A program made the position numbers and the translations under genes. Below the pieces are notes generated by a model that had not been told where the DNA came from, searched no databases, and was given only the letters and a program-made list of their open reading frames with translations. A stretch of 64,000 nt of DNA, taken from contig NZ_PENW01000003.1 in the NCBI RefSeq assembly GCF_003144405.1, positions 41,349 through 105,348 on the forward strand, read 5' to 3'. Of the stretch, positions 1 through 9,483 are shown piece by piece; the first letter of the stretch is position 1; every line of letters starts with the position of its first letter. The DNA comes from Proteus cibi (GTDB taxonomy: Bacteria; Pseudomonadota; Gammaproteobacteria; Enterobacterales; Enterobacteriaceae).

Positions 1-200
1 TCTGTTGGACGACGTGAAGGCTGTACATAAGCCGCAGCGATAGGCTCTGGACCTAATGCTCGTAAACAAGTCATCGGGTGTGATGTGCCTGCGCCCACTT
101 CCATATCTAATGGTTGGACAATGGTACAGCCCTGGCGAGCCCAGTAATCCTGCAGTGTCAGGATAAGACCTTGAAAGGTTTTGGTATCAAACTTTTGCAT
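1..200 (-). CDS. glyQ: Glycyl-tRNA synthetase alpha subunit (5' end only)
   Basis: The reverse strand reads an open frame beginning [20 protein letters not shown] and running off the left edge, which matches the N-terminus of GlyQ, the catalytic subunit of the tetrameric bacterial glycyl-tRNA synthetase that charges tRNA-Gly in the cytoplasm. About 66 codons are visible, including the conserved [12 protein letters not shown] stretch of the catalytic core. The ATG at 198-200 is preceded by a GGAT-type ribosome site. In Enterobacterales glyS normally follows glyQ; it would lie outside this window. No anomaly is seen in the visible part. Confidence 0.95.
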   Translation of the reverse strand, partial: MQKFDTKTFQGLILTLQDYWARQGCTIVQPLDMEVGAGTSHPMTCLRALGPEPIAAAYVQPSRRPT

Positions 201-438
201 GTTATATCCGCATGGCGATACATAGAATAAAAAGAAAGGTTTCAGTATACCTTCTAGACGAAAGATATACAGCAAGGAATGCGGGCAATTTTCCCTCGAT
301 CAAAAAAATAATCCCTTAATTGAGTTTATGACTATGCTCAAAGAATTAGATTGAATTTTTTTTCGCCTATTTACATGTATATTTATACAGTATATAAAAT
401 GGTGCTATTAAAAGTTATTGATAACAAGGAATGAAAAA

Positions 439-1023
439 ATGAATAAGCAGCGTTGCGGTTGGGTGACCAGTGATCCTGAATATTTGGCATATCATGATGA
501 AGAATGGGGTAAACCTGAACGAGATAAATATAAGCTTTTTGAAATGATCTGTCTTGAAGGTCAACAAGCGGGGCTATCTTGGTATACCGTACTTAAAAAG
601 AGAGAAGGTTTTCGTCGCTGTTTTTTTGATTTTTCACCTGAAAAAATTGCCAAAATGACGGATAAGGATGTTGAAACCTTACTGCAAGATCCCGCGATTA
701 TTCGTCATCAAGGAAAAATTAACGCCATTATTAATAACGCACGTATTTTTATGGCAATGGAAGAGCAAGGTGAAGATTTCAGTCAGTTTATTTGGCAATT
801 TGTGGATGATAAACCAATCATTAATCAATGGAACGATATTTCTCAGGTACCCGCATCAACTGATATCTCAGATAAAATGGCGAAAGCTTTAAAGAAAAAA
901 GGATTTAAATTTGTTGGTACAACGACCTGTTATGCTTTCATGCAAGCGGTAGGTATGGTGGATGACCATATTCTCTCTTGTTTTTGTCGCCAAGATGAGA
1001 ATAAAAACACTAATAAAAAGTAA
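439..1023 (+). CDS. tag: DNA-3-methyladenine glycosylase I
   Basis: Constitutive base-excision repair enzyme that removes 3-methyladenine from alkylated DNA. The 194-residue product matches E. coli Tag (about 187 aa). The zinc site typical of Tag is visible as Cys6, His19, His177 and Cys181, and the helix-hairpin-helix-like core around EGQQAGLSWYTVLKKR is intact. An upstream TTG at 418 would extend the frame by seven codons, but the ATG at 439 is preceded by AAGGA at 426-430 with good spacing and gives the family N-terminus, so I chose it. It is probably monocistronic; no terminator is evident before avtA. Confidence 0.95.
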   Translation: MNKQRCGWVTSDPEYLAYHDEEWGKPERDKYKLFEMICLEGQQAGLSWYTVLKKREGFRRCFFDFSPEKIAKMTDKDVETLLQDPAIIRHQGKINAIINNARIFMAMEEQGEDFSQFIWQFVDDKPIINQWNDISQVPASTDISDKMAKALKKKGFKFVGTTTCYAFMQAVGMVDDHILSCFCRQDENKNTNKK

Positions 1024-1193
1024 AATATGAGTTGAGTTATCTTTAATCTTGAATGTTGTTAGCTGTGCATTTCAATATATAAAATCATATTAGTATTACT
1101 GTTTTATCATTTCAATTATAACTATTGATGCAGATTAAAGCTCAAGGTATGGTATTTCTTAATGAGAAAGCAACATAGAAGATACCTGCAAAG

Positions 1194-2453
1194 ATGACTC
1201 AACTATCACAATTTGGGCAAAAATTTGCTCAGCATTCAGGCATTGCTCGCTTGATGCAAGATTTAAATGAAGGGATACGTACACCTGGCGCTGTGATGCT
1301 CGGGGGCGGAAATCCTGCTCATATTCCTGAAATGGATAACTATTTTCGTCAATTACTTAAAGAGATGACGGAAAATGGTTCATTAAGTGATGCGGTTTGT
1401 AACTATGATGGCCCGCAAGGTAAAGATGCCATGTTACAAGCGTTGGCGGCATGTTTAAAAGAGAAACTAGGCTGGAATATTTCGGCGAAAAATATTGCAT
1501 TAACTAATGGTAGCCAAAGTGCTTTTTTCTATCTGTTTAATGTATTAGGTGGCACAACCAAAGATGGGAAAAAACGGAAAATTCTTTTCCCAATTGCCCC
1601 TGAATACATTGGCTATACTGATTCAGGATTAGAAGAAGATCTGTTTGTTGCGAATAAGCCAACAATAGAAATATTGCCGAATGGGCAATTTAAATATCAT
1701 GTTGATTTTGCTCATCTTGAAATCAGTGATGATATTGCGGCGATTTGTGTTTCAAGACCAACAAACCCAACGGGTAATGTGATTACAGATGACGAAGTTG
1801 AAAAGTTAGAGGTTTTAGCTAAACAGCACAATATCCCTCTGATTATCGATAATGCTTACGGTGTTCCTTTTCCTGGTATTATTTTCACTCAAGCAACACC
1901 TCGTTGGAATAACAACACTATCCTTTGTATGAGTCTGTCTAAGTTAGGCTTACCGGGAGCACGTTGTGGTATTATTATCGCCAATGAAGAGCTGATTTCA
2001 GTCATTACAAATGTTAACGGCATTATTAGCCTCGCACCGGGTGGCATTGGACCTGCAATGGCATTAGAAATGCTAAAGCGCGATGATTTAATGCGGTTAT
2101 CTCAAGACGTGATAGGCCCTTTCTATCATCAACGAGTCCTTGAAACTATTGATATTATTCGCCGCTATTTACCTGAAGAACGTTGTCTTATTCATAAGCC
2201 TGAAGGTGCAATCTTTTTATGGCTCTGGTTTAAAGATTTACCTGTTTCTTGTGAGGAACTTTACCGCCGTTTGAAAAAACGGGGCGTATTAATGGTGCCG
2301 GGACACTACTTTTTTCCGGGATTAGAAGATTCATGGGATCACGCTCATCAATGTATGCGGATGAATTACGTGCCTGAGCCTGAATTGATTGAGAAAGGAA
2401 TAAAAATTCTGGCTGAAGAAATCGAGAATATCTATCAGCCAGTGAATATCTAA
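1194..2453 (+). CDS. avtA: Valine-pyruvate aminotransferase
   Basis: PLP-dependent fold-type I transaminase that interconverts 2-oxoisovalerate plus alanine with valine plus pyruvate, contributing to valine and alanine synthesis. The 419-residue protein aligns throughout with E. coli AvtA (417 aa). Visible are the substrate loop PEYIGY, the NPTG motif at 191-194, the cofactor-contacting Asp219 and the Schiff-base Lys250 in SLSKLGLPG. It stands alone between tag and a bidirectional hairpin terminator. The Shine-Dalgarno sequence is weak. Confidence 0.96.
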   Translation: MTQLSQFGQKFAQHSGIARLMQDLNEGIRTPGAVMLGGGNPAHIPEMDNYFRQLLKEMTENGSLSDAVCNYDGPQGKDAMLQALAACLKEKLGWNISAKNIALTNGSQSAFFYLFNVLGGTTKDGKKRKILFPIAPEYIGYTDSGLEEDLFVANKPTIEILPNGQFKYHVDFAHLEISDDIAAICVSRPTNPTGNVITDDEVEKLEVLAKQHNIPLIIDNAYGVPFPGIIFTQATPRWNNNTILCMSLSKLGLPGARCGIIIANEELISVITNVNGIISLAPGGIGPAMALEMLKRDDLMRLSQDVIGPFYHQRVLETIDIIRRYLPEERCLIHKPEGAIFLWLWFKDLPVSCEELYRRLKKRGVLMVPGHYFFPGLEDSWDHAHQCMRMNYVPEPELIEKGIKILAEEIENIYQPVNI

Positions 2454-2460
2454 TAAAAAT

Positions 2461-2484
2461 GCCCCTTCAGCGAGAAGAAGGGGC
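2461..2484. terminator. Terminator hairpin between avtA and yidE
   Basis: Perfect 8-bp stem, GCCCCTTC (2461-2468) with GAAGGGGC (2477-2484) and an 8-nt loop. On the minus strand it is followed by a T-rich tract, so it can end the yidE transcript as well as avtA. It lies in the convergent interval between the two genes. Confidence 0.75.
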
Positions 2485-2718
2485 AAAGACAATAACGAGG
2501 ACTTTTGAGCATAAGTTTGACGGAAAGAAATTGATTACTAAAAATTTAGCAATCCGTCTCAATCTAAATTTCTTAGCACGAGAACTATTAAAACAGACAT
2601 TTATAAAATCTATGGCTTAAATAAGAGCCATTCATTGCCTTAATTATCCCTCTGCTAAGCTAAATGTGGATTTTGATAACAAATTTGGTTCAACTATTTA
2701 ATATATTTATTATTTTTA

Positions 2719-4377
2719 CTACAAAGTCCATATAATAAGAGCCATTAATTGTGGTGTTATGATGCGTAAAAACATTGCTAAAGGGTAAACTGTGGCATAA
2801 GAAAGTGCGGCAGCCCCACTTGAGCTATGAATTGAGTTTGCGAAGGCCAATGCAGGGGGATCGGTCATTGAACCGGCTAACATTCCGCAGAGACTTAAAT
2901 AATTAAGTTTAAAGAAGACCCTAGCGATGACACCGACAATCAATAACGGTAATAACGTAATCAAAATACCGTAGCCAATCCAACTTAAGCCCTGACCATA
3001 AATTAATGTTTCGACAAATTCACCACCAGAGTTTAACCCTACCACTGCAAGAAACATGACAATACCCAGCTCTCGCAATGCTAAGTTCGCGCTTGGAGGC
3101 ATAAACCAATAGAGCTTACCAAATGTACCAATACGCCCTAAAATTAAGGCAACAACAAGGGGGCCTCCGGCTAATCCCAGTTTTAATGCCACAGGAATAC
3201 CGGGAATAAAAATAGGAATAGAGCCAAGTAAGACCCCTAAGCCAATACCTATAAAGACAGGGAGCATTTGAACTTGTTCTAATTTCTGGCGGGCGTTACC
3301 TAACAGGACTGTAATGGCTTCGATCGATTCAGGGCGCCCAACGACATTAAGGATATCCCCGAATTGCAACATACTATTATTGCTTGGAATAAGTTCGATA
3401 CCCGCACGGTTCAATCGAGTGACGACAACATCGTATTTTCTTTTAAGATCCAGATCTTTTAAACGTTTACTGAGCACTGAATCATTGGTGACAACGACCC
3501 GCACTGATTGCAGTAAATTTGTTGATGTTGAAAGTGAAGCATCAACCTCTTCACCGAGTACTAGACGTACTTTATTGAGATCTTCTTTTGAACCGACAAT
3601 ATGCAGTAAATCTCCCAATTGAATAATCGTTGATGGCATAGGCACCATAATATTATCTCCACGCTTTAAGCGAGAGCAGACGATGGCATCTTCATTGAGC
3701 AGAGGAATATCTTGCATTAATAAGCCATCTAAATTGGGGTTTTTAATTGCAATATTTATAGTATGTAGTGCATCTTTAGTGCTGTGTTGTTGGTTGCTGA
3801 AAGCTTTTGCTTCTTCATCAATGTTAATTTTAAAGAACACACGAATAAGCCACATGACTAGCAGAATGCCGCAGATCCCCATAGGATAAGCCATAGCATA
3901 GCCCATTCCCATTTGCCCCACAGATGTTGGGTCAATATGCAGATCAGTCAGTATTTGTTGTCCTGCACCTAAAGAAGGGGTGTTGGTCACCGCACCTGAA
4001 AAAATACCCAAAATAATAGGCAAAGGAACGTCAAATAGACGATAAATAAACGCGGTTATGATTGAGCCAAGAAGAATAATTAATATGGCAAACGCATTTA
4101 GTTTTAAACCTGAAACGCGTAATGAGGAGAAAAAACCAGGACCGACTTGGATACCAATAGTATAAACGAAAAGGATAAGCCCAAATTCTTGAATGAAATG
4201 AAGAGTTTGGGCATTTAGTGAGAGATTATAGTGTTGAGCAAAATGACCAACAATTATGCCACCAAAAAGAACGCCACCTATTCCTAGGCTGACTCGATAA
4301 ATTTTGATATTGCCAATCCAAAGACCTAGAGCGCCTGCTAATGACAACATCACCATTGTTAATGCAATATCACTCAT
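2719..4377 (-). CDS. yidE: YidE/AspT-family putative anion transporter
   Basis: Inner-membrane protein of the aspartate:alanine exchanger family. E. coli YidE (553 aa) is the closest remembered homologue; its substrate is not established. The 552-residue product has two hydrophobic halves (about 1-190 and 375-552), each with a family repeat such as GIQVGPGFF and [12 protein letters not shown], separated by two RCK_C/TrkA_C-like cytosolic domains (about 205-370) that probably bind a nucleotide or ion ligand. The start at 4377 gives the conserved MSDIALT N-terminus and has an AGGATC ribosome site; seven extra upstream codons are open but unlikely. In E. coli this gene follows ibpA-ibpB; here those genes are absent. 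Confidence 0.9.
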   Translation of the reverse strand: MSDIALTMVMLSLAGALGLWIGNIKIYRVSLGIGGVLFGGIIVGHFAQHYNLSLNAQTLHFIQEFGLILFVYTIGIQVGPGFFSSLRVSGLKLNAFAILIILLGSIITAFIYRLFDVPLPIILGIFSGAVTNTPSLGAGQQILTDLHIDPTSVGQMGMGYAMAYPMGICGILLVMWLIRVFFKINIDEEAKAFSNQQHSTKDALHTINIAIKNPNLDGLLMQDIPLLNEDAIVCSRLKRGDNIMVPMPSTIIQLGDLLHIVGSKEDLNKVRLVLGEEVDASLSTSTNLLQSVRVVVTNDSVLSKRLKDLDLKRKYDVVVTRLNRAGIELIPSNNSMLQFGDILNVVGRPESIEAITVLLGNARQKLEQVQMLPVFIGIGLGVLLGSIPIFIPGIPVALKLGLAGGPLVVALILGRIGTFGKLYWFMPPSANLALRELGIVMFLAVVGLNSGGEFVETLIYGQGLSWIGYGILITLLPLLIVGVIARVFFKLNYLSLCGMLAGSMTDPPALAFANSIHSSSGAAALSYATVYPLAMFLRIITPQLMALIIWTL

Positions 4378-4767
4378 AAAAAAGATCCTGTACCTCAAAA
4401 TAAAAATGAGAAAATTTGAGCTAAAACGATAAACCTATTTTGGCAAAGAACGAAGAAACTCGCTGTGTCTTATCGCACAGATTCCGCATATATAAAGATC
4501 AAAAAAATAAGAAAGATAAATATAGAGCTAAAATGTTTTATTAAAATAAATAAGGTTGAATTCTAATATCATAAAAACATAATAGTTATGTAATATTATT
4601 ATGTTTTTTTTAATTAGATAAAGAGAAACTTTCTTACACTAGAATTATTTATTTAAGGATTGAAAATTTAAGCGTTTTATATCATCTTTCTCTTGTTCTG
4701 TAAGAGAAAACAGGTTTAACTATATGATAAAAAGCGTTGACTCCAGATCTCGTTTTATAGGTGCCCT
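4378..4767. other. Divergent intergenic region between yidE and the yidQ-like gene
   Basis: AT-rich, 390 bp, no supportable coding frame. It contains an orphan terminator-like hairpin (4574-4611) and a small hairpin with CTGTG/CACAG arms near 4458-4475. In E. coli the small heat-shock genes ibpA and ibpB occupy this position. I see no remnant of them. Confidence 0.6.
4574..4611 (+). terminator. Orphan intrinsic terminator-like hairpin
   Basis: AAAACATAATA (4574-4584) pairs perfectly over 11 bp with TATTATGTTTT (4597-4607), followed by a run of eight T on the plus strand. The opposite strand also carries a five-T run, so it could act both ways. No annotated gene ends into it on either strand, because it lies between two divergent genes. 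Confidence 0.55.
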
Positions 4768-5103
4768 ATGATATTCAGAACGACAAGTAAAAATTTAACA
4801 TTAGTCACATTTTTGACGACATTACTCACTGGTTGTTCAAGTGTTATGACTCATGCAGGTCCGAATAAAGAACTTTATTCAGGGACAAAAAATAATATGA
4901 CAATGCTAAAAGATGATGAAACTGGATGGGCAATGAAGCCATTGGTTATTCTCGATCTCCCTTTCAGTGCTGTATTAGATACTTTATTATTACCTTATGA
5001 TTATTATACTCAGGGTGATGATAAAAGTGATAATTCACCTAAAGAACGCATAAAAAGATTGGAAACGACGACTACGAATAATAATCATGAAAATAAGAAT
5101 TAA
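4768..5103 (+). CDS. YceK/YidQ-family outer-membrane lipoprotein
   Basis: Small predicted lipoprotein of 111 aa. A signal peptide ends in a lipobox LLTGCSS with Cys23 as the lipidation site. The mature part contains the family-like segment PLVILDLPFSAVLDTLLLPYD found in the YceK/YidQ group, followed by a hydrophilic, Asn/Lys-rich tail. A TAGGTG ribosome site precedes the ATG. It is divergent from yidE, as yidQ is divergent from the ibpAB-yidE unit in E. coli, which supports orthology with yidQ. The function of the family is unknown. Confidence 0.8.
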   Translation: MIFRTTSKNLTLVTFLTTLLTGCSSVMTHAGPNKELYSGTKNNMTMLKDDETGWAMKPLVILDLPFSAVLDTLLLPYDYYTQGDDKSDNSPKERIKRLETTTTNNNHENKN

Positions 5104-5160
5104 TATCAAATTAATGACTAAATAATAAATAAGTAATTATATTTAGTCATTATCTGTTTA

Positions 5161-5466
5161 TTATTTATTTAAAGTTGTTTCTTTTTTAGGACCAAACATT
5201 TTATTCAAATTATTAAGCTCTAGCATTTCCTTATCACATATCACTTTTTGTTCTGCCAGAGGGGTTGTCATTATCTGTTTTTTGCTTTGCTCGAAGTTAG
5301 CTTTAATCTCCGGCATATTATGTTTTAGATCTTCTCTTTGAGAAATGTACTGAATAAATCTATCCGCTTCTTTAAAGTACACTTGGCAAGCATGAGCTGT
5401 AGATGCTTGAACTGGAAGTGTGGTTGACAATAAAAGTAATGCGACACTCCACCAACATTGTTTCAT
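5161..5466 (-). CDS. Small exported protein of unknown function
   Basis: I do not recognise this gene with certainty. The 101-residue product begins with a signal peptide (charged start, hydrophobic core, probable cleavage after VQA at residue 21). The mature protein is about 80 residues, helical and charged, with two cysteines (Cys27 and Cys77) that could form one disulfide in the periplasm. The layout resembles small periplasmic DUF families of gamma-proteobacteria. It is convergent with the YidQ-like gene and has an AGGTGGG-like ribosome site some 10 nt upstream. Confidence 0.65.
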   Translation of the reverse strand: MKQCWWSVALLLLSTTLPVQASTAHACQVYFKEADRFIQYISQREDLKHNMPEIKANFEQSKKQIMTTPLAEQKVICDKEMLELNNLNKMFGPKKETTLNK

Positions 5467-5724
5467 TCTCTAAACTACCCACCTTATTTGACATAAGCGA
5501 ATTATATAAAAAGCACATTAATTAAACGATAATAATTAAGAATAAATTTGTTATTTTTCTTATTTTTTTATCAGCATTGTAAAGAAACGCGGGCTCAGGA
5601 GAAAAATAGAAAACATTGATTGTTATGGTAACGCTAAAAATGAATGATTTTTATGATAAAAAAGTTAAAAATCAACCGTTTTGATTGAAAACCATACGAA
5701 CAGTCAGGAGAGACTAAAAAAGTA

Positions 5725-5753
5725 TTGACGGAGTGGGTTTCTGGCAGTAAGAT
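5725..5753 (+). promoter_or_regulatory. Promoter of tRNA-Pro
   Basis: TTGACG (5725-5730), 17-bp spacer, TAAGAT (5748-5753), immediately followed by a GC-rich discriminator GCACC. The expected start, near 5760, is a few bases before the mature tRNA. A GC-rich discriminator is typical of stable-RNA promoters under stringent control. Confidence 0.75.
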
Positions 5754-5765
5754 GCACCTCGTTTT

Positions 5766-5842
5766 CGGCGAGTAGCGCAGCCTGGTAGCGCAACTGGTTT
5801 GGGACCAGTGGGTCGGAGGTTCGAATCCTCTCTCGCCGACCA
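5766..5842 (+). tRNA. proM: tRNA-Pro (anticodon TGG)
   Basis: A 77-nt cloverleaf with encoded CCA. The acceptor arms CGGCGAG and CTCGCCG pair perfectly. The anticodon stem CTGGT/ACCAG encloses a TTTGGGA loop with anticodon TGG, and the T arm has GGTTCGAATCC. The body is nearly identical to the E. coli proM tRNA as I remember it. It has its own promoter and terminator and precedes dppA, a position held in E. coli by proK (anticodon CGG). Confidence 0.98.
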
Positions 5843-5850
5843 TATTAAGA

Positions 5851-5876
5851 AACCCCGCTTTTAAAGCGGGGTTTTG
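5851..5876 (+). terminator. Terminator of tRNA-Pro
   Basis: AACCCCGCTTT and AAAGCGGGGTT form a strong stem separated by a very short loop, followed by TTTTG. It begins 8 nt after the tRNA 3' end. Confidence 0.9.
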
Positions 5877-6573
5877 TCGTTTTAGCCTTACTCAAAATGC
5901 GTTGCTCTTATTTTTGATTTCGCCATAAAGGGTATTTTCTTTCGATCATCTTACTTTTATCCCATCACTATCTTGCATTCAGAGAACCGTGGAAATATTT
6001 TCCAAATCAAGAAAAATATTGGCTAAAAATGGCATTGGGTTTAGTCGACGCAATAAAGTTGTTTAGTCCTTAAACTATTTTAGAAGCCCCTTGCTAATAA
6101 CCTAAAGAAGTCTCTACGCTTTTCGTCTAACCCATTTTTTATGGGGGATGAAACTTCTGTGAATATTTAAAGAACATAAACTTTTCACTATGAAAGAGTG
6201 AAAGTCATTAATAACAGACTGAATTTTATAGTCTTATCTAGTTAAGTGATTTGTTAATAGCCAAAATTGATACTTTTCACTCTATTTGCCTGATCAAAAC
6301 TAAAATCAGGATCCTCTAACAAGGTGATTATTTTTCTGCCATAACAGAATAAAGCACCAAGTTCTTTGTTTCATTTCAAAATATTCGTTCAATATTTAAG
6401 CGTTCAATCACAAATTATGGCTTTTTTTAAAACAGTCATTTCACTTAAGGATTTATTAATGTGTGGTTTTATTGACTAGATATTAGCCAGAGACTTATTT
6501 TTTTATTCTGAGTTTGTTCAATATTTGTTTCATTTGTGTTTATAACGAGTTCATTTTACCTTCTAACACCTTA
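5877..6573. other. Gene-free region upstream of dppA
   Basis: About 700 bp of AT-rich sequence with no supportable gene on either strand. I looked for a copy of the tRNA 3' end or an integrase gene, which would suggest an integration site, and saw neither. A hairpin with arms CCTGAT/ATCAGG lies near 6291-6312. Confidence 0.5.
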
Positions 6574-6602
6574 TTGACGTAAGGGAATACAGTTGGTTAA
6601 TT
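6574..6602 (+). promoter_or_regulatory. Candidate dppA promoter
   Basis: TTGACG (6574-6579), 17-bp spacer and TTAATT (6597-6602). It would give a leader of about 70 nt. The -10 element is only moderate, so the assignment is tentative. Confidence 0.5.
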
Positions 6603-6645
6603 GAACAATGACAAAATAAAAAGGTATTCCGTTTTTAAACAGGAA

Positions 6646-6665
6646 ACCAAAACACAACAGAACAA
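6646..6665 (+). promoter_or_regulatory. Probable GcvB sRNA target in the dppA leader
   Basis: A 20-nt stretch made almost only of A and C lies directly upstream of the ribosome site. In E. coli and Salmonella the GU-rich R1 segment of GcvB pairs with such C/A-rich leaders, including that of dppA, and blocks translation. The match here is by composition and position; gcvB itself is not in this window. Confidence 0.6.
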
Positions 6666-6680
6666 TTTCGGAGAGTAATG

Positions 6681-8288
6681 ATGAAAAGCTCCAAAAAACA
6701 GACAGGAATTTTGACCGCCACAATTGGATTGCTCGCATTAGCTGTTTCTGCGGGTGTGCAGGCTAAAACATTGGTGTATTGCTCTGAAGGTTCACCTGAA
6801 GGATTTAACCCTCAGTTATTTACCTCTGGAACAACCTATGATGCAAGTTCAGTGCCTATCTATGACCGTTTAGTTGAGTTTAAGCTGGGGACTACAGAAA
6901 TTATTCCGGGCTTAGCTGAAAGCTGGGATGTGAGTGATGATGGCAAAGTGTATACCTTCCATTTACGTAAAGGCGTAAATTGGCATAGTAGTAAAACCTT
7001 TAAGCCAACACGTGAATTTAATGCGGATGACGTGATGTACACGTTTATGCGTCAAATGGACCCAAAACATCCTTACCATAAAGTCTCTGGTGGAAGTTAT
7101 GAATACTTCTCCGGAATGGATATGAACAACATGATCGAGAAAATCGAGAAAGTTGATGATCATACTGTTCGTTTTGTTTTAACTCGTTCAGAAGCGCCTT
7201 TTATTGCTGATATGGCAATGGACTTTGCATCTATATTATCTGCTGAATATGCGGATAACATGATGAAAGTTGGTACACCTGAGAAAGTGGATCTCGATCC
7301 TATCGGTACGGGACCTTTCCAATTACAGCAATATCAAAAAGATTCTCGTATTCTTTATAAAGCCAATGACCAATATTGGGGCAAAAAACCCGATATTGAT
7401 CGTTTAGTCTTCTCTATTACACCTGATGCCTCTGTACGATATGCAAAACTGCAAAAAGGCGAGTGTCAGGCAATGCCTTTCCCAAATCCTGCTGATATTG
7501 CGAAGATGAAACAAAATAGCGATATCAATCTATTAGAACAACCGGGCTTAAACGTAGGTTATATCTCTTTTAACGTTGAGAAAAAACCACTGGATAACCA
7601 AAAGGTTCGCCAAGCATTAAGTATGGCAGTGAATAAAGACGCCATTATTGAAGCGGTTTATCAGGGTGCCGGACAGAAAGCGAAAAACCTTATTCCTCCT
7701 ACCATGTGGGGTTATAACGATGATATCGTCGATTACGAGTATAACCCTGAAAAAGCGAAAGCACTGCTAAAAGAAGCCGGTCTTGCAGAGGGCTTTACTA
7801 TCGATTTATGGGCAATGCCAGTACAGCGTCCTTATAACCCAAATGCTCGTCGCATGGCTGAAATGGTACAAGCGGATTGGGAAAAAATTGGTGTTAAAAC
7901 CAAAATAGTAAGTTATGAGTGGGGGGAATATCTCAAGCGTGCTAAATCCGGTGAACACCAAGCGGTTATGATGGGTTGGACGGGTGATAACGGGGACCCT
8001 GATAACTTCTTCGCTACGCTATTTAGTTGTGCAGCCAAAGAGCAAGGTTCGAACTATTCAAAATGGTGCTATAAGCCATTTGAAGATCTGATCCAGCCAG
8101 CACGGATCACCGCCGATCACGACAAACGTGTTGAACTCTACAAACAAGCTCAAGTTGTGATGCATGATCAAGCACCTGCTCTAATTATTGCTCACTCGAC
8201 CGTTTATGAACCAGTGAGTAAAAAAGTAGAAAACTATGTGGTTGATCCATTAGGTAAACATCACTTCGAGAATGTCTCTCTTAAATAA
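6681..8288 (+). CDS. dppA: Periplasmic dipeptide-binding protein DppA
   Basis: Solute-binding protein (SBP_bac_5 family) that captures dipeptides in the periplasm and hands them to DppBCDF; in E. coli it also serves dipeptide chemotaxis and heme uptake. A 28-residue signal peptide ends at VQA. The mature protein has the family's typical length and the RVARMAYRP-type segments such as [16 protein letters not shown] near the N-terminus. Two tandem ATG codons occur at 6678 and 6681; GGAG at 6670-6673 fits the second better (spacing 7). It is first in the operon and probably the most abundant product. Confidence 0.97.
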   Translation: MKSSKKQTGILTATIGLLALAVSAGVQAKTLVYCSEGSPEGFNPQLFTSGTTYDASSVPIYDRLVEFKLGTTEIIPGLAESWDVSDDGKVYTFHLRKGVNWHSSKTFKPTREFNADDVMYTFMRQMDPKHPYHKVSGGSYEYFSGMDMNNMIEKIEKVDDHTVRFVLTRSEAPFIADMAMDFASILSAEYADNMMKVGTPEKVDLDPIGTGPFQLQQYQKDSRILYKANDQYWGKKPDIDRLVFSITPDASVRYAKLQKGECQAMPFPNPADIAKMKQNSDINLLEQPGLNVGYISFNVEKKPLDNQKVRQALSMAVNKDAIIEAVYQGAGQKAKNLIPPTMWGYNDDIVDYEYNPEKAKALLKEAGLAEGFTIDLWAMPVQRPYNPNARRMAEMVQADWEKIGVKTKIVSYEWGEYLKRAKSGEHQAVMMGWTGDNGDPDNFFATLFSCAAKEQGSNYSKWCYKPFEDLIQPARITADHDKRVELYKQAQVVMHDQAPALIIAHSTVYEPVSKKVENYVVDPLGKHHFENVSLK

Positions 8289-8321
8289 TAGCAATACCTA
8301 ATCGTTGGGTTGTCTTAAGTA

Positions 8322-8348
8322 CGGTGTCTTTCTTTATGAAAGGCACCG
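8322..8348 (+). promoter_or_regulatory. Intercistronic hairpin between dppA and dppB
   Basis: CGGTGTCTTTC (8322-8332) pairs with GAAAGGCACCG (8338-8348) over 11 bp with one G-U pair and a 5-nt loop. There is no long T run. Such hairpins after binding-protein genes commonly protect the upstream mRNA or attenuate transcription, giving more DppA than membrane components. Confidence 0.65.
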
Positions 8349-8453
8349 CTATTCAATAATAACGAATACATTCAGTACACTGTGGGCGCAGGGGACTTTC
8401 CCCTGATTTATCAGCGCTATCTTTTAGCTGATGTTTGAAAAGAGAATTAGGAT

Positions 8454-9473
8454 ATGCTGCAATTTATCCTTCAACGTTTGGGACTTGTGATCCCTACGTT
8501 TATCGGAATTACATTATTGACGTTTATTTTCGTTCATCTTATTCCCGGTGATCCGGTAATGATTATGGCGGGTGAGCGTGGACTTACTCCAGAGCGCCAT
8601 GCTTATTTAATGGCAGAGTTGGGGCTAGATAAGCCTTTATGGCAACAATATATCAATTACCTAAATGGCATTTTCCATGGTGATTTGGGTATCTCATTAA
8701 AAAGCCGCATTCCTGTATGGGATGAATTTTTACCTCGCTTTAAAGCCACTTTAGAACTTGGCGTTTGTGCCATGATTTTTGCGGTTTCGGTTGGGATCCC
8801 TGTTGGGGTTTTGGCTGCGGTAAAACGTGGCTCTATCTTTGATCATACTGCGATTAGTGTGTCATTAGCTGGTTACTCCATGCCAATTTTCTGGTGGGGG
8901 ATCATGTTAATCATGCTAGTGTCTGTAAAATTAGATCTAACCCCAGTATCTGGGCGTCTTGCTGATAGCGTCTTTTTAGATGACAGTAATCCACTCACCG
9001 GATTTATGCTGATTGATACCTTTATTTGGGGTGAGGAAGGGGATTTCTTAGATGCCGTTCATCACATCATTTTGCCTGCCATTGTATTAGGAACCATTCC
9101 TTTAGCTGTTATCGTCCGTATGACGCGTTCTTCGATGCTTGAAGTATTAGGCGAAGATTATATTCGTACTGCTAGAGCAAAAGGTTTAAGTCGCGCTCGC
9201 GTTATTCTTATCCACGCATTACGTAATGCGATGTTGCCTGTTGTCACCGTTATTGGATTACAAGTCGGAACAATGCTGGCGGGTGCAATCTTAACAGAAA
9301 CTATTTTCTCATGGCCGGGATTAGGACGTTGGTTGATTGATGCTTTACAGCGACGTGATTACCCCGTTGTTCAAGGTGGTGTGCTTTTAATTGCAACGAT
9401 GATTATCTTCGTCAATCTGTTGGTTGATGTTCTTTATGGCATTGTAGATCCTCGTATTCGCCATAAAAAATAA
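8454..9473 (+). CDS. dppB: Dipeptide ABC transporter permease DppB
   Basis: Inner-membrane permease of the dipeptide importer, paired with DppC. The 339-residue product starts with MLQFILQRLGLVIPTFIGIT, which forms the first membrane helix, and has about six predicted helices. The EAA coupling motif lies in EDYIRTARAKGLSRARVILI, where it docks onto the ATPases. A 165-bp gap holding a hairpin separates it from dppA. dppC follows after 10 bp, indicating co-transcription. Confidence 0.97.
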   Translation: MLQFILQRLGLVIPTFIGITLLTFIFVHLIPGDPVMIMAGERGLTPERHAYLMAELGLDKPLWQQYINYLNGIFHGDLGISLKSRIPVWDEFLPRFKATLELGVCAMIFAVSVGIPVGVLAAVKRGSIFDHTAISVSLAGYSMPIFWWGIMLIMLVSVKLDLTPVSGRLADSVFLDDSNPLTGFMLIDTFIWGEEGDFLDAVHHIILPAIVLGTIPLAVIVRMTRSSMLEVLGEDYIRTARAKGLSRARVILIHALRNAMLPVVTVIGLQVGTMLAGAILTETIFSWPGLGRWLIDALQRRDYPVVQGGVLLIATMIIFVNLLVDVLYGIVDPRIRHKK

Positions 9474-9483
9474 GGAATGCATA

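Noticed and set aside
5634..5843. 69-codon frame on the minus strand beginning [15 protein letters not shown]
   Set aside because: It is the antisense of the tRNA-Pro gene; this peptide is a well-known annotation artefact.
5766..6680. Possible genomic-island attachment site at tRNA-Pro
   Set aside because: No integrase gene, no repeat of the tRNA 3' end and a dpp operon in the expected place, so nothing suggests integration.
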